Assembly: GCA_023548195.1 (NCBI GenBank)
Contig: JAJHZJ010000419.1
Coordinates: forward strand, 3,860,273 to 3,924,272
Source of the DNA: Bettongia penicillata ogilbyi
Taxonomy: Eukaryota; Chordata; Mammalia; Diprotodontia; Potoroidae
DNA: 64,000 nt
Direction of reading: 5' to 3'
Shown here: in pieces, positions 54,406 through 64,000 of the stretch
Layout of the letters: every line of letters begins with the position of its first letter
Numbering within the stretch: the first letter of the stretch is position 1
Translations under genes and position numbers: made by a program
The notes under the pieces: generated by a model
Databases searched by the model: none
What the model saw: the letters and a program-made list of their open reading frames with translations, nothing else
Told to the model about the DNA's origin: nothing

Positions 54406-54920
54406 TCAGTTTTGTTGTGTAATTTCTTTGTTTTTCATAAAATCATTAGCTTTCATCTGCTCCATTCTAATTTTTAAAGAACTATTTTCTTCAGTGAACT
54501 TTTGAACCTCCTTTTCCATTTGGCTAATTCTGATTTTTAAAGCATTCTCCTCCTCATTGCCTTTTTGGACCTCTTTTGTCAATTGAGTTAACCTGTTTTT
54601 AAAGATGTTCTTCTGCATTTTTTTGAGTCTCCTTTAGCAAGCTGTTCACTTGCTTTCATGACTTTCCTGCATCTCTCTCATTTTTCTTCCCAATTTTTCC
54701 TCCACCTCTCTTACTTGATTTTCAAAATCCTTTTTCAGCACTTCCATGACCTGAGACCATTATGTATTTGTTTTGAAAGTTTTGGATGTAGAAGCCTTGA
54801 ATTTGATGTCTTCCTCTGAAGGTATGCTTTGTTCTTCCTCATCTGAAAGGATGGAAGAAAATACCTTTAAACCAAGAAAGTAAGTTTTTATAGTCTTATT
54901 TCTAGCCCCTTTTGGGGCAT
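54406..54920 (-). pseudogene. Half-L1 ORF1 N-terminal region, broken (copy 1)
   Basis: The antisense frame 54406-54618 encodes a heptad-rich coiled coil (pieces 'LTQLTKEVQKGNEEENALK' and 'MEKEVQKFTEENSSLKIR'). It is nearly parallel to residues 110-170 of the ORF1 copy at 62790-63311. Frameshifts separate it from the start codon at 54920. ORF1p of L1 is a trimeric RNA-binding protein; this copy cannot make it. Confidence 0.75.
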
Positions 54921-56050
54921 TTTCCCAGCCAGTTACTTTATTTTTGAGTCCTTTGTCAAGTGGAGGGTATACTACCCTAGACTTCAGAGGTTTTGTGTGG
55001 CTGCTGTCTGCAATATCTCTAGGGAGTTCTAAGTTCTCAGTTCTTCCAAGGTGGGACGATCAAGGAAGAGGAGTTTACTCCTCTCCTGTCCTGCACACTG
55101 GTCTGTGTGCAACCATGAGCACCCTTTTCTGCCCTGGAACTGTGGTAGGCTTCTCTCTCCACAGGTACCCCCTGCTCTACCACACCAGTGCTCCTCCTCA
55201 CCCCAGGACAGCCACTCAGGGCTGAGATACAGGTCAGCTACTTGAGTCCCCAAGGGTCTTCAGGCCTGGGCTCCAAAAGTGAATGCTGTTGCCTCAGTGG
55301 CTGCTGCTGCTCTGGAACTGGGGCTGGGGCTAGGCCTTGCTCCCCTCTCACCCAGGTGAAAGAACTTTCTTACTGACCTTTGAAGCTGTCTTTAGGTTGA
55401 GAGATCTGGGAACCAGAGCAGCTCTCTGTGATTCCGTGCCCTGAAGCCTGATCCAGTCCTGTCCATGCCACATGGCCCAGGCTGGTCTGCACTCAGCTCT
55501 AAGCCCACTGCAATAGACTTTTCCTGTCAGCTTTACAGGCTGTCTTGGGGAGGAAATCTGTTTCAGGCTGTCATTTTGAGGCTTCTGCTGCTCTAGAATT
55601 TGTTTAAAGTCATTTGTACAGATATTTTATGGGCTGGTGGGGAGAGCTCAAGCAGATCCATCCTTCTACTCTGCCATCTTGCCTGCACTCCAGATTCTTT
55701 TTTTCTCTCCAAATTTATTTATTTTCAGTTTTAAACAATCACTTCCATAAGTTTTAAATTTCTCCCCCTCCCTTCCATTTCCCTCCCAGAGAGAGCATGC
55801 AATCTTATGTGAGTTCTACACATACATTCTTATTAAACAAATTTTACATTAGTCATGTTGCATAGAAAAATTAAAACAACTTGGAGAAAGCATGAGTAAA
55901 ACTAAACAAATCCAGACATAACAAAAGAGAAAATAGTCTCTTCATTCTATGTTCCAATTCCATAGATTTTTTTCTGAATGTGGATGTCATTTTGCATCAT
56001 GAGTCCTTTGGAAATGTTTTAGATCCTTGCAATGCTCTGAAGGACAAAGA

Positions 56051-57303
56051 CTATGAAAAATAGTCCTTGCTCACCATGGTTGTTACTGTGTATAAAGGTC
56101 TCCTGGTTCTGTTCACTTCACTCATCATCAATTCATATATGTCTTTACAGGTATTTCTGAAGTCCCCTTGTTCATCATTTCTTTTAGCACAATGGTATTC
56201 CATTACATTCATATACCACAACTTGTTCAGCCATCCCTCAATTGATGGGCATTCCCTCAATTTCTAGTTCTTGGCCACAACAAAAATAGCTACTCTAAAT
56301 ATTTTTGTATATGTAGGTCTTCCACCCATTTTTATGATCTCTTTGGGATATAGATCTAGAAGATGTATTGCTGGGTCAAAAGGCATACAAATTTTTATAG
56401 CCCTTTGGGCATAGTTCCAAATTACTTTCCAGAATGGTTGGATCAACTAACAGCTCCACCAAAAATGAATTAGTGTTCCAACTTTCCCACATCTTCTCAA
56501 ACATTTATCATTTTTCTGTTTTATCATGTTAGCTAATCTGAGAAGTGTGATGTGGTACCTCAGAGTTTTGATTTGTACCTCTAATCAATAGTGATTTAGT
56601 GCATTTTTGCATGGCTATACATAGCTTTAATTTTCCCCCCTGAAAACTGCTTGTTCGTATCCTTAGACCATTTATCAATAGGAGAATAACTTGCATTGAT
56701 GTAAATTTGACTCAGTTCTATACATATTTTAGAAAATTGGCCTTTATTATAGACACTAGTTATAAAAATTCTTTCCCAGTTTTCTGCTTCCCTCCTTATC
56801 TTGGTTGAATTGGCTTTGTTTGTGCAAAATCTTTTCAATTTAATGTAATCAAAAGCATCCATTTTGTATTTCCTAATGTTCTCTATCTTTTGTTTGGTCA
56901 TAAATTTCTCCATTCTTCATAAATCTGACAAATAAATTATCCCTCAATCCCCTAATTTGTTTATGGCATAAACCTTTTTACCTAGATCATGTATCCATTT
57001 GGATTTCATTCTGGTATACAGTGTCAGGCATTGGTATATAACCAGTTTCTGCCACACAATTATCCAGTTTTCCCAGCAGATTTTGTCAAACAGTGAGTTC
57101 TTATCCCAGAAGTTGAGGTCCTTGGGTTTATCATACAGTGGGCTGCTATAATCATTGACTACTGTGTCTTGTCTACCTAACATAATCCATTGATTTACCC
57201 ATCTATTTCTTAGCCAGTTCCAAATGGTTTTGATGAATGCTGCTTTATAATACAATTTGAGATCTGGTATGGCTAGGCCATATTCCTTAGCATTTCTTTT
57301 CAT
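56051..57303 (-). pseudogene. L1 ORF2 C-terminal domain, broken
   Basis: Consecutive minus-strand frames 56944-57303, 56596-56913, 56264-56446 and 56051-56260 together read as the L1 ORF2 C-terminal half. 'YYKAAFIKTIWNWL' is a hallmark of L1 ORF2. 'WVNQWIMLGRQD', 'NWERIFI' and 'ECPSIEGWLNKLWYMNVMEYH' follow in order. Frameshifts and stops between the frames disable it. ORF2 normally supplies endonuclease and reverse transcriptase for target-primed insertion. Confidence 0.85.
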
Positions 57304-58315
57304 TAATTCCCCTGATATTCGGGACTTTTTGTTCTTCCATATGAATTTTGATATTTTTTCTACCTCTAGAAAATAATTTTCTGGTAGTTTGATTGGTGCA
57401 GCACTGAATAAACAAATTGTTTATTCATTGTTATTATATTAGTTCATGAGCTATGGATGCTTTTCCAATTATTTAGATCTGACTTTATTTGTATGAAAAA
57501 TGTCTTCTAATTGTGTTCATATAGTCCCTGGGTTTGTTTTGACAGATAGACTCCTAAATATTTTATAGTGTCTACCCTAACTTTAAATAGGATTTCTCTT
57601 TCTATCTCTTGCTATTGGGCTTTGTTAGTAATATATAGAAATATTGATGATTTATGTGGGTTTATTTTGTATCCTTCAACCTTGACAGTTGTTTGTTATT
57701 TTCAGTAGTTTTTTACTTGCTTCTCTAGGATTCTTTAAGTATATCATCTGCAAAGAGAGATAACAGTTTCTTCTTTGCCTATTCTAGTTCCTTCAATTTC
57801 TTTTTCTTCTCTTATTGCTAAAGCTAACATGTCTAGTATAATATTTAATAACAGTGGTGATAGTGAACATCTTTTTTTTCACCCCCACTCTTATTTGAAA
57901 TGCATCTAGCTTGTCCCTATTACATTGTTCTCAATAGTTGCTAATAGTTTTAGGTAGATACTAGTTATTATATTAAGGAAGATTCCATTTATTCCTATAT
58001 TCTCCATTGTTTACAATGGGAATGAGTGCTGTATTTTGTCAAAAACTTTTTCTGTATCTATTAAGAAAATCATATGGTTTCTGTTAGTTTTACTGTTGAT
58101 ATGATCAATAATGCTGATAGTTTTCCTAATATTGAATCAACTCTACATTCCTGGTATAAATCCTACTTGATCATAAGGTATTGTTCTCATAATAAGTTGC
58201 TGAAATCTTTTTGCTCATATTTGATTTAAAAAATTTTGCATCATATTCATTAGGGAAATTAGTCTATAATTTTCTTTCTCTGTTTTGGCCCAATATTTTA
58301 ATGCAGAAGCTACTA
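57304..58315 (-). pseudogene. L1 ORF2 reverse-transcriptase region, broken
   Basis: Antisense of the L1 polymerase. 'tatcatctgcaaagagagataac' near 57743 is the antisense of the region after the catalytic FADD motif. 'tctgttagttttactgttgatatgatcaataatg' near 58080 and 'tcctggtataaatcctacttgatcataagg' near 58150 are upstream polymerase blocks. A 21-bp imperfect palindrome lies at about 57404-57424. It ends abruptly at about 58315. Confidence 0.7.
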
Positions 58316-58324
58316 TGTCATGTG

Positions 58325-59092
58325 TGATTCTGACTATAGTTCCTTAATATTTTCGATTTTTCTTTCTAGGTGATTGCAGTATTTTCTCCTTGAACTGATA
58401 GTCCTGGAATTTTGCAACAATATTCCTTGGTGTTTTCAATTTGGGAATTCTTTCAAGGGGTGATCTCTTGATTCTTTCAAGGACTATTTTGCCCTCTGGA
58501 TCTAGGACTTCAGGATAGTTTTCCTGGATGATTTCTGGGAAGATAATGTCTAGGATCTTTTTTTTTTATCATGGCTTCCTGGAAGGGCAATAATTCTTAG
58601 ATTTCCTCTCCTGTTTCTATTTTCCAGGTTGGTTATTTTTCCAATGAGATATTTTACATTTTCTTCTATTTTTTCATTCTTTATATTTTGTTTAAATGAC
58701 TCCTTATGACTCATAGTCATTAGTTTTTTTTTGCCCAAACCTAATTTCTAACAAATTATTTTCTTCAGTTAGCTTTTGCACCTCTTTTTTTAAAAGAGTT
58801 ATTTTCTTCATTTCAGTTTTGTATCTCCTTATCCATTTTACCAATTTTATTTTTTAAGGAGTTGATTTTATTTTTAAAAACATTGGTCAGTTTTTCTTCT
58901 ACCTCTTTAATTTGACTTTTAAAATCCTTCTTGAGCTCTTCCAAAAATGCTCTTTGGACTTGAGACCAGTTCATACTCGAGCTTTCAGATGTGAGTACAG
59001 TATCAATGCTGTGCTGAATTAATATTTTGTTCTTCCTTTTTCCTGTAATAAGATTCTGTCTTCTTTGACTTTATAATTTGCTTCTTACTCAT
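58325..59092 (-). pseudogene. L1 ORF1, broken
   Basis: The start codon is at 59092 in sense; the first codons read MSKKQIIKSKKTESYY, a lysine-rich L1 ORF1p N-terminus. A coiled-coil region follows (58740-58960), then the RRM region (frame 58550-58738 with 'LENRNRRGNLRIIALPGS') and the CTD near 58370-58450. Several frameshifts separate these parts. Confidence 0.8.
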
Positions 59093-59748
59093 GGTAATTG
59101 CCTTTCTCCTGGCTTTTAAAGTGGATCTCTACTTCTGGGACACAGGGGGCTCTGTCCCACATTTGTTGTGTTGAGAACTAGGGTCTTAGTTACTGGCTTG
59201 GTGTTCTGTGGTCTCTGATTCAACTAGAAGTCATAAATACTGCAGCTTATCAGGTTCTGAGCTGGCTGATGTATGCCCAGGTCAAGGCCAGGTGAAGTCT
59301 GAGTTTCCCTGGGGTTACATTTAAGCTGACTGCATGAGGTGTGGTGGAGGGGTGGTATGGCCACTGGAGGTCTCCTTCTTCCCTAGGACTGCACTAACAC
59401 CATCTGTGTAGGAGTCTGTCCAGTTCTCCTGGCTGTGCTAAGGCTTGTGTGGGGTCCTGATGGTGGTGCTTACTGGCTCCATACCCCTTGGATTCTGAAC
59501 TCCTACTAGTCTTCTCAGGTGGGGCTTGTTGGAACATCTCCAGAACTTCACTGGTCCCCTTCAGCCACAGAAAGAGGGACTCTTCCCGGTGATCTCCCTA
59601 GCCTCCAGAGCTAAAAGACTGATTACCACTTCTTCTGGCTCCACTATTCCAGGACTTTTCCTGTGGAAATATTCTCTGGGTTTTTCAAGGTTAACCAGGG
59701 AGGGTGAGAGCACTTTCAATTTTGCTCCACTATCTTGGCTCCCAGAAG

Positions 59749-60834
59749 TTCAAGTAGGTGACTTTCAAATATTTAATCTGTTTGCTGATAGCCCCAGGAG
59801 TAGCTGTTGCAGCTGTGGTGGGCCCTGCTCTTTTCTCTTACACAGTTCAGCTGTATTCTTGTCTTGCCCTTGGGAATTTGAACTGCTGCTGGTAATTTAG
59901 CCCACCTGGGGCCATTTCCACTCTGATAAGGCCTTGTCTGGGTTGGATTTTCCAGGGATTCTTGAACAATGATTGGTGGAGAGCAAGGTGTTATCTGATA
60001 CCACTGTTTACAGATGGAAGCATGGTGGAGATATTATTGGGTAAGAGTATGAAAGTAACTTGATTCATGATTTACTTAGAGTTTTCTAATAAGGGAGATA
60101 ATCCATCTGTTATGCTAATGACTATGAGAGATATATTGAAAGGAATATGTAGGAACCTTTTTTCCTTCTCTATCTTACTTTTACTATGTATATCTGGAAC
60201 CCATTTCTTTGCATAATCTTTTAGTCTGTTAAAGACTGAATTTGGGTAATCTAATAGTTTCTTTCTGAAAAACACCTGAAGTTTACTCTGTTCTGATTAT
60301 TTGTGACGTTTTTTGGTTGTGTAATGGGAAGGATAGCTCTGGGAGACATACAACATAAAGTGATCAATCCCATTGGAGAGTTTTATTTGATTAGAGCATG
60401 ATCATGAGTCATTCACATGTTTTGTATCTACACTTCCAAAGTAAGAATTACTATCATCTTGGGCCTTCAAAACTGCCCTTATGAGACTACAGGCCAAACT
60501 TGTTGTGATACCTAGCTCATCTATAATACTAGAGGGATTCCTATACAAGAGTATTCCACACACATATGACATGTAGATAAACACGCAAAATGAAAAGGCA
60601 ATAGAACTAGTCCAATACAATGGCCAATGCTAATACCATACTGTCAAAATTATAGGATATAACCTTCTTTTCTGTTAACAGTCTCTGCTACAACTACTTT
60701 CTCAGGGGTATGGCAAGGAATTAATTCTGGTGCTTATTGATAAGTACCTATAATATTGAAATAAAACATATCAATAAATTTATTCTTTTTTTTAACATTA
60801 AAAGTGTATGGTTTTTAGCAGTCTGCAATCTCAA
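59749..60834. other. Unclassified stretch, 1.1 kb
   Basis: The first 240 bp is G/C-richer and may be remaining L1 5' UTR. The rest is AT-rich with no recognised element. Frames 60072-60275 and 60402-60620 have no motif. Confidence 0.3.
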
Positions 60835-60992
60835 TAGAAGGAAGCAATATGACCTGACAGTCAAAAGGAAGAGTGATGTGGGGTTGAATTAAGAATGACA
60901 GTATCCAAAACAATGGTGGTGACAACAGAACTATGTTTTGCTCTGGTCAGATCGCTTCTAAAGCACAGTGTTCAGTTCTGGGTGTCACATTT
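60835..60992 (+). mobile_element. L3/CR1 fragment
   Basis: 'gctctggtcagatcgcttctaaagcacagtgttcagttctgggtgtcacattt' is the same L3/CR1 segment seen at about 31090-31140. It is cut off at 60992. Confidence 0.65.
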
Positions 60993-61151
60993 AAAAAAAA
61001 TAAATGCATTAATTTATTTTATATGAATTTATGGACTTTCCTCCTATTACCCCCCATCCCCTGCTCCTGAGTCAAAAAAAAAATCATCATCATAAATATG
61101 CCTAATCCAACAAAACAAATTCTCATATTGACAGATATTGACAGATATTCT
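60993..61151 (-). mobile_element. Short L1-type 3' UTR fragment
   Basis: 'aaaaaaaataaatgcattaatttatttt' followed by 'ctcctattaccccccatccc' and 'tgcctaatccaacaaaacaaattctcatattgacag' resembles an antisense L1 3' UTR. A 'gacagatattgacagatatt' duplication sits at its end next to the half-L1 insertion site. Confidence 0.4.
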
Positions 61152-61994
61152 TTTTTTCTTTCTTTTTTTTTTTAAAATTTATTTATTTAACTTTTTACAT
61201 TCATTTTCACAAAATTTGGGGTTCCAAATTTTCTCCCCATTTGTCCCCTCCCCCCCACCCCAATATTCCAAGCATTCTAATTTTCCCTATCACCAATCTG
61301 CCCTCTCTTCAATCCTCCCTCCCTTCTCTTGTCCCCATCTTCTCTTTTGTCCTGTAGGGCCAGATGACTTTCTATTCCCCATTGACTGTATTTCTTGTTT
61401 CCTAGTAGCAACAACAATAATACTCAACAGTTGTTCCTAAAACTTTGAGTTCCAACTTCTCCCCATCCCTCCCTCCCCACCCATTAACTTTGGGAAGGCA
61501 GGGAATTCAATATAGGCCATATCTGTGTAGCTTTGCAAATGACTTCGATAATAGTCATGTTATATAAGACTAATTGTATTTCCCTCCATCCTATCCTGCC
61601 CTCCATTGTTTCTATTGTCTTTTGGTCCTGTCCCTCCCCTAGAGTGTTGACTTCAAATTGCTCCCTCCTCCCATTGCCCTCCTTTCCATCATTCCCCCCA
61701 CCCTGCTTATCTCCTTCTCCCCCACTTTCCTGTATTGTAAGATATGTTTTCATACCAAAATGAGTGTGCATTTTATTCCTTCCTTTAGTCGAATGTGATG
61801 AGGGTAAACTCCTTGCTTTTTTCAACTCTCATCTTTTTCCCCCCACTAAAGTCTCCTGCTTGCATCTTGAATGAGATATAATTTACCCCATTCCATTTCA
61901 CCCTCTTTCCTCCCACTATATTTCTCTCTCACCATTTACCTTAATTTCTTTTAAGATATGGTCCCATCCTATTCAATTCACTCTGTGCTCTCTG

Positions 61995-62075
61995 TCTCTG
62001 TATGTGCATGCATGTGTGTATGTGTGTATGCATGCACGTGTGTACATGTGTGTGTGTGTGTATGTGTGTGTGTGG
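61995..62075. repeat. TG-rich microsatellite in half-L1 UTR
   Basis: 'gtatgtgcatgcatgtgtgtatgtgtgtatgcatg' then (TG)n. Same UTR position as 53050-53165. The frame 61958-62224 through it is an artefact. Confidence 0.9.
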
Positions 62076-62229
62076 TCCCACCAACTACCCAGATACTCAA
62101 AAGTTTTAAGAGTTACAAATATTGTCTTTCTATGCAGGAATATAAACAGTTCACCTTTGGTAAGTCCCTTATAACATCTCTTTGCTGTTTACTTTTTCAT
62201 GCTTCTTCTCATTCTTGTGTTTGAAAGTC

Positions 62230-62789
62230 AAATTTTCTTTTCAGCTCTGGTCTTTTCATCAAGAATGCTTGAAAGTCCTCTGTTTCATTGAAAGACCATA
62301 TTTTCCCCTGAAGTATTATACTCAGTTTGCTGGGTAGGTGATTCTTGGATTTACTCTTAGTTCCTTTGACTTCTGGAATATCCTATTCCATGCCCTTCAA
62401 TCCCTTAATGTAGAAGCTGCTAGATCTTGGGTTATCCTGATTGTATTTTCACAATACTGAAATTGTTTCTTTCTAGCTGCTTGCAATATTTTCTCCTTGA
62501 CCTGGGAATTCTGGAATTTGGCCACAATGTTCCTAGGAGTTTCTCTTTTTGGCTCTCTTTCAGGTGGTGATTGATGGATTCTTTCAATACTTATTTTGCC
62601 CTTTGGTTCTAGAATCTCAGGGCAGTTTTCCTTGATAATTTCATGAAAGATGATGTCTAGGCTCTGTTTTTGATCATGACTTTCAGGTAGTCCCGTAATT
62701 TTTAAATTGTTTCTCCTGGATCTATTTTCCAGGTCAGTTTTTTTTTCCCATGAGATATTTCACATTATCTTCCATTTTTTTTCACTCTT
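62230..62789 (-). pseudogene. Half-L1 ORF1 RRM and C-terminal domain, frameshifted
   Basis: Antisense blocks encode the L1 ORF1p RNA-binding RRM (about 62580-62720, including the region of 'ENRSRRNNLKI.GLPES') and CTD (about 62440-62570, 'RN.VAKFQNSQVKEKILQA'). They continue the coiled coil of 62790-63311 but in shifted frames. The protein part stops near 62230, and TG-rich UTR follows. Confidence 0.7.
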
Positions 62790-63311
62790 TTAGTTTTGTT
62801 TGGTGATTTCTTGGTTTCTCAGAAAGTCCTTAGCCTCCATCTGTTCCATTCTAATTTTGAGAGAACTATTTTCTTCAATGAACTTTTGAACCTCTTTTTC
62901 CATTTGGTTAATTCTGCTTTTGAAAGCATTCTTCTCCTCATTGGCTTTTTGAACCTCTTTTGCCAATTGAGTGAGCCTCTTTTTCAAGGTTTTATTTTCT
63001 TCAGCATTTTTTTGGGTCTCCTTTAGCAAGGTATTGACCCATTTTTCATGCTTTTCTTGCATCTCTCTCATTTCTCTTCCCAGTTTTTCCTCCACCTGTC
63101 TAACTTGATTTTCAAAATCCTTTTTGAGCTCTTCCATGGCCTGAGCCCACCAGACATCCCCCTGGGATGTCTGGGATACAGAGGCCCCGACCTCCACATC
63201 TTTCCCTGATGATAAGAATTGTTCCTTGTCATCAGAAATGAAAGGCAGGAACATCGGTCCCCCAAGCAAGTAGCTCTCTATAGTCTTATTTTTTTTCCCT
63301 TTTCTGGGCAT
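62790..63311 (-). pseudogene. Half-L1 ORF1 N-terminal half, 173 codons open
   Basis: The longest open frame in the window. It starts MPRKGKKNKTIESYLLGG (basic N-terminus). From about residue 55 to the end it is a long heptad coiled coil ('WAQAMEELKKDFENQVRQVE', 'MEKEVQKFIEENSSLKIRME'), the trimerisation region of L1 ORF1p. An intact L1 ORF1 is about 300-370 residues, so this frame stops roughly half way; RRM and CTD lie downstream in other frames. The intact protein is a nucleic-acid chaperone that coats L1 RNA. Transcription would start in the 5' UTR to its right. The complementary frame 62796-63026 is its shadow. Confidence 0.85.
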
Positions 63312-63979
63312 TTTCCCAGCCAGTTACTTGACTTCTGAGATTCCTCTCCACCCTTGCCTAGATCCACCCAGCTAGTGCTTGGGGTCTGATATTCAAATGT
63401 TGCTCCCCAGCCTAAGGGCTTTCCTCAGCGGGCACAGCAGCTATTCAATGTGAGCTTAAGTTCTGGTGCTCAGGTGGGGGCAGGGCCACCTCCCAGGCTC
63501 AGTTCCCTCAGGGAGTTTATGTAGAGACCTTTGGTAATGGCCCTGAGCTCCTGCCTGGCTTCGGGAGCCCTGGGCCGCTGCTGCCTCTGCTGCTGCCTCC
63601 TGAGGGGGCCCGAGTCATGGAGACACCCCACTCCCCTCTCAGCCAGTTCAGATGTCTCTCTCACTGACCTGTAGTGCCTGTGGGTGGAGGGACCTTCGTG
63701 GACCACTGGAGGTTCCATCCCCGAAGCCTGCTCGGATCTGCTCCTCTGGGGCCATGTGGCCAGGGCAGCGCAGGGGTGGGCTCCGCGTCCGGAGTGTGAC
63801 AGACCCCTGAGGACGGCTTTCCAGGGCTCTCTGGAATGGAAATCTCTTCCACTGTGTTTCTGTGAGGGTTGCAGTGCTCCAGAATTTGTGGGGAGTTCTT
63901 TTTACACGAAATTTCTGGGCTGTGGATTCGGAGCTAGCATATGTGAGTCTTTCTACTCCGCTATCTTGGCTCCTCCCTC
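63312..63979 (-). promoter_or_regulatory. Half-L1 5' UTR (presumed internal promoter)
   Basis: 668 bp between the ORF1 start and the 5' terminus, clearly more GC- and CpG-rich than the rest of the window (for example 63540-63620 and 63760-63830). L1-family 5' UTRs hold an internal RNA polymerase II promoter; whether this one works is inference. The sense 5' end reads GAGGGAGGAGCCAAGATAGCGG. Overlapping frames at 63470-63983 on both strands come from this GC-rich DNA and are not genes. Confidence 0.55.
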
Positions 63980-64000
63980 TTGATAGATATTCTGAAAATA

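Larger units (their letters stand above)
52235..55691 (-). mobile_element. Half-L1 (HAL1-like) copy 1, interrupted by a sibling
   Basis: Antisense element about 2.8 kb long after removing a 650-bp insert. Left to right: A-tail remnant and a long C/T-rich 3' UTR (52235-53290), containing a TG/AT microsatellite (53050-53165). The ORF1 C-terminal domain follows at 53393-53677 (-), with 'RNIVAKFQSSQVKEKILQA', the L1 ORF1p CTD. A nested insert comes next, then the coiled-coil part of ORF1 (54406-54618, -), the ORF1 start at 54920, and a GC-richer 5' UTR ending 'ctctgccatcttgcc' (55671-55685), i.e. GGCAAGATGGCAGAG in sense. ORF1 runs straight into the 3' UTR with no ORF2. Confidence 0.75.
55697..59748 (-). 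mobile_element. L1 with internal deletion, 4.05 kb
   Basis: Antisense L1. The 3' UTR (55697-56050) follows a T-run. The ORF2 C-terminus to reverse transcriptase runs to about 58315 and the ORF1 region lies at about 58325-59092. The 5' UTR continues to 'ccactatcttggctccc' (about 59731-59747), i.e. GGGAGCCAAGATAGTGG, the usual L1 5' start. The ORF2 endonuclease and the N-terminal part of the polymerase are absent, so about 2 kb has been lost near 58315. Many stops and frameshifts are present. Confidence 0.8.
61152..63979 (-). mobile_element. Full-length half-L1 (HAL1-like) copy 2 with 14-bp target duplication
   Basis: Complete antisense element, 2.83 kb. It is flanked by 'ttgacagatattct' (61138-61151) and 'ttgatagatattct' (63980-63993), one mismatch in 14. 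In sense it begins GAGGGAGGAGCCAAGATAGCGG, the standard L1 5' start, with a 668-bp 5' UTR and then ORF1 from 63311. The ORF1 C-terminal domain ends near 62230, with a roughly 1-kb 3' UTR and an A-rich end (T-run at 61150-61175). No ORF2 is present. Low divergence from copy 1 and intact duplications point to a younger insertion than most of the window. It would need ORF2 protein from another L1 to move. Confidence 0.85.

Noticed and set aside
62796..63026. 76-codon plus-strand frame rich in Phe and Leu
   Set aside because: It is the complementary shadow of the ORF1 coiled coil on the minus strand.
63470..63983. GC-rich overlapping frames near the right edge as a first exon with a CpG island
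   Set aside because: The DNA is the 5' UTR of the half-L1, with its typical 5' terminus at 63979. No host exon or splice site is supported.

Overview
The window is mammalian nuclear DNA, almost certainly from a marsupial. The evidence is the repeat content: several copies of the tRNA-derived CORE-SINE with an RTE-type 3' end (MAR1/WSINE type), RTE LINE 3' ends, marsupial-type L1 fragments, and many old L2, L3/CR1 and MIR copies on an AT-rich background. I cannot decide between an opossum and an Australian marsupial. I found no host protein-coding exon, tRNA, rRNA or CpG-island promoter. Nearly all open frames are short, and most lie in transposable elements or simple repeats. The window is best read as intergenic or deep-intronic DNA.

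Layout. Bases 1-16,000 hold scattered old LINE and SINE pieces: a MAR1 SINE (383-636), an L1 3' end (880-1855), L2 pieces on both strands, an L2 split by a MAR1 (7040-7850), an L2 split by an RTE insertion with a 10-bp target duplication (7855-8350), an L3/CR1 piece (8690-9170), a probable LTR (11295-11810) and a small hAT-like inverted-repeat element (13768-13960). A long L2 copy with endonuclease and reverse-transcriptase remnants fills 16045-18215 and carries an LTR fragment. Bases 18,200-30,700 hold L1 3' ends, an internally deleted L1 (21155-23165), a solo LTR with readable promoter and poly(A) signals (24118-24690), and a 2.4-kb stretch without recognised repeats (28261-30685).

Bases 30,690-35,740 hold an L3/CR1 copy broken by three later insertions, a MIR split by a 506-bp solo LTR with a near-perfect 5-bp target duplication, an RTE 3' end, a near full-length antisense 7SL RNA pseudogene and a compound microsatellite. 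Bases 35,740-52,200 are mixed, with an L1 split by an RTE-derived insert and a perfect 39-bp tandem duplication. The last 12 kb (52,235-63,979) is a stack of L1-family elements, all on the minus strand: a half-L1 (ORF1 but no ORF2) containing a truncated sibling, a deleted L1, and a full-length half-L1 with 14-bp target duplications.

Nothing here forms an operon-like or multi-gene system. The value of the window is as a record of insertions, because the nesting gives relative ages. I saw no convincing undescribed biological system. The best leads are the half-L1 elements, the 7SL pseudogene, the LTR family seen in two nested positions, and a few unclassified stretches. All family names come from reading motifs and recalled consensus features, not from a database search.
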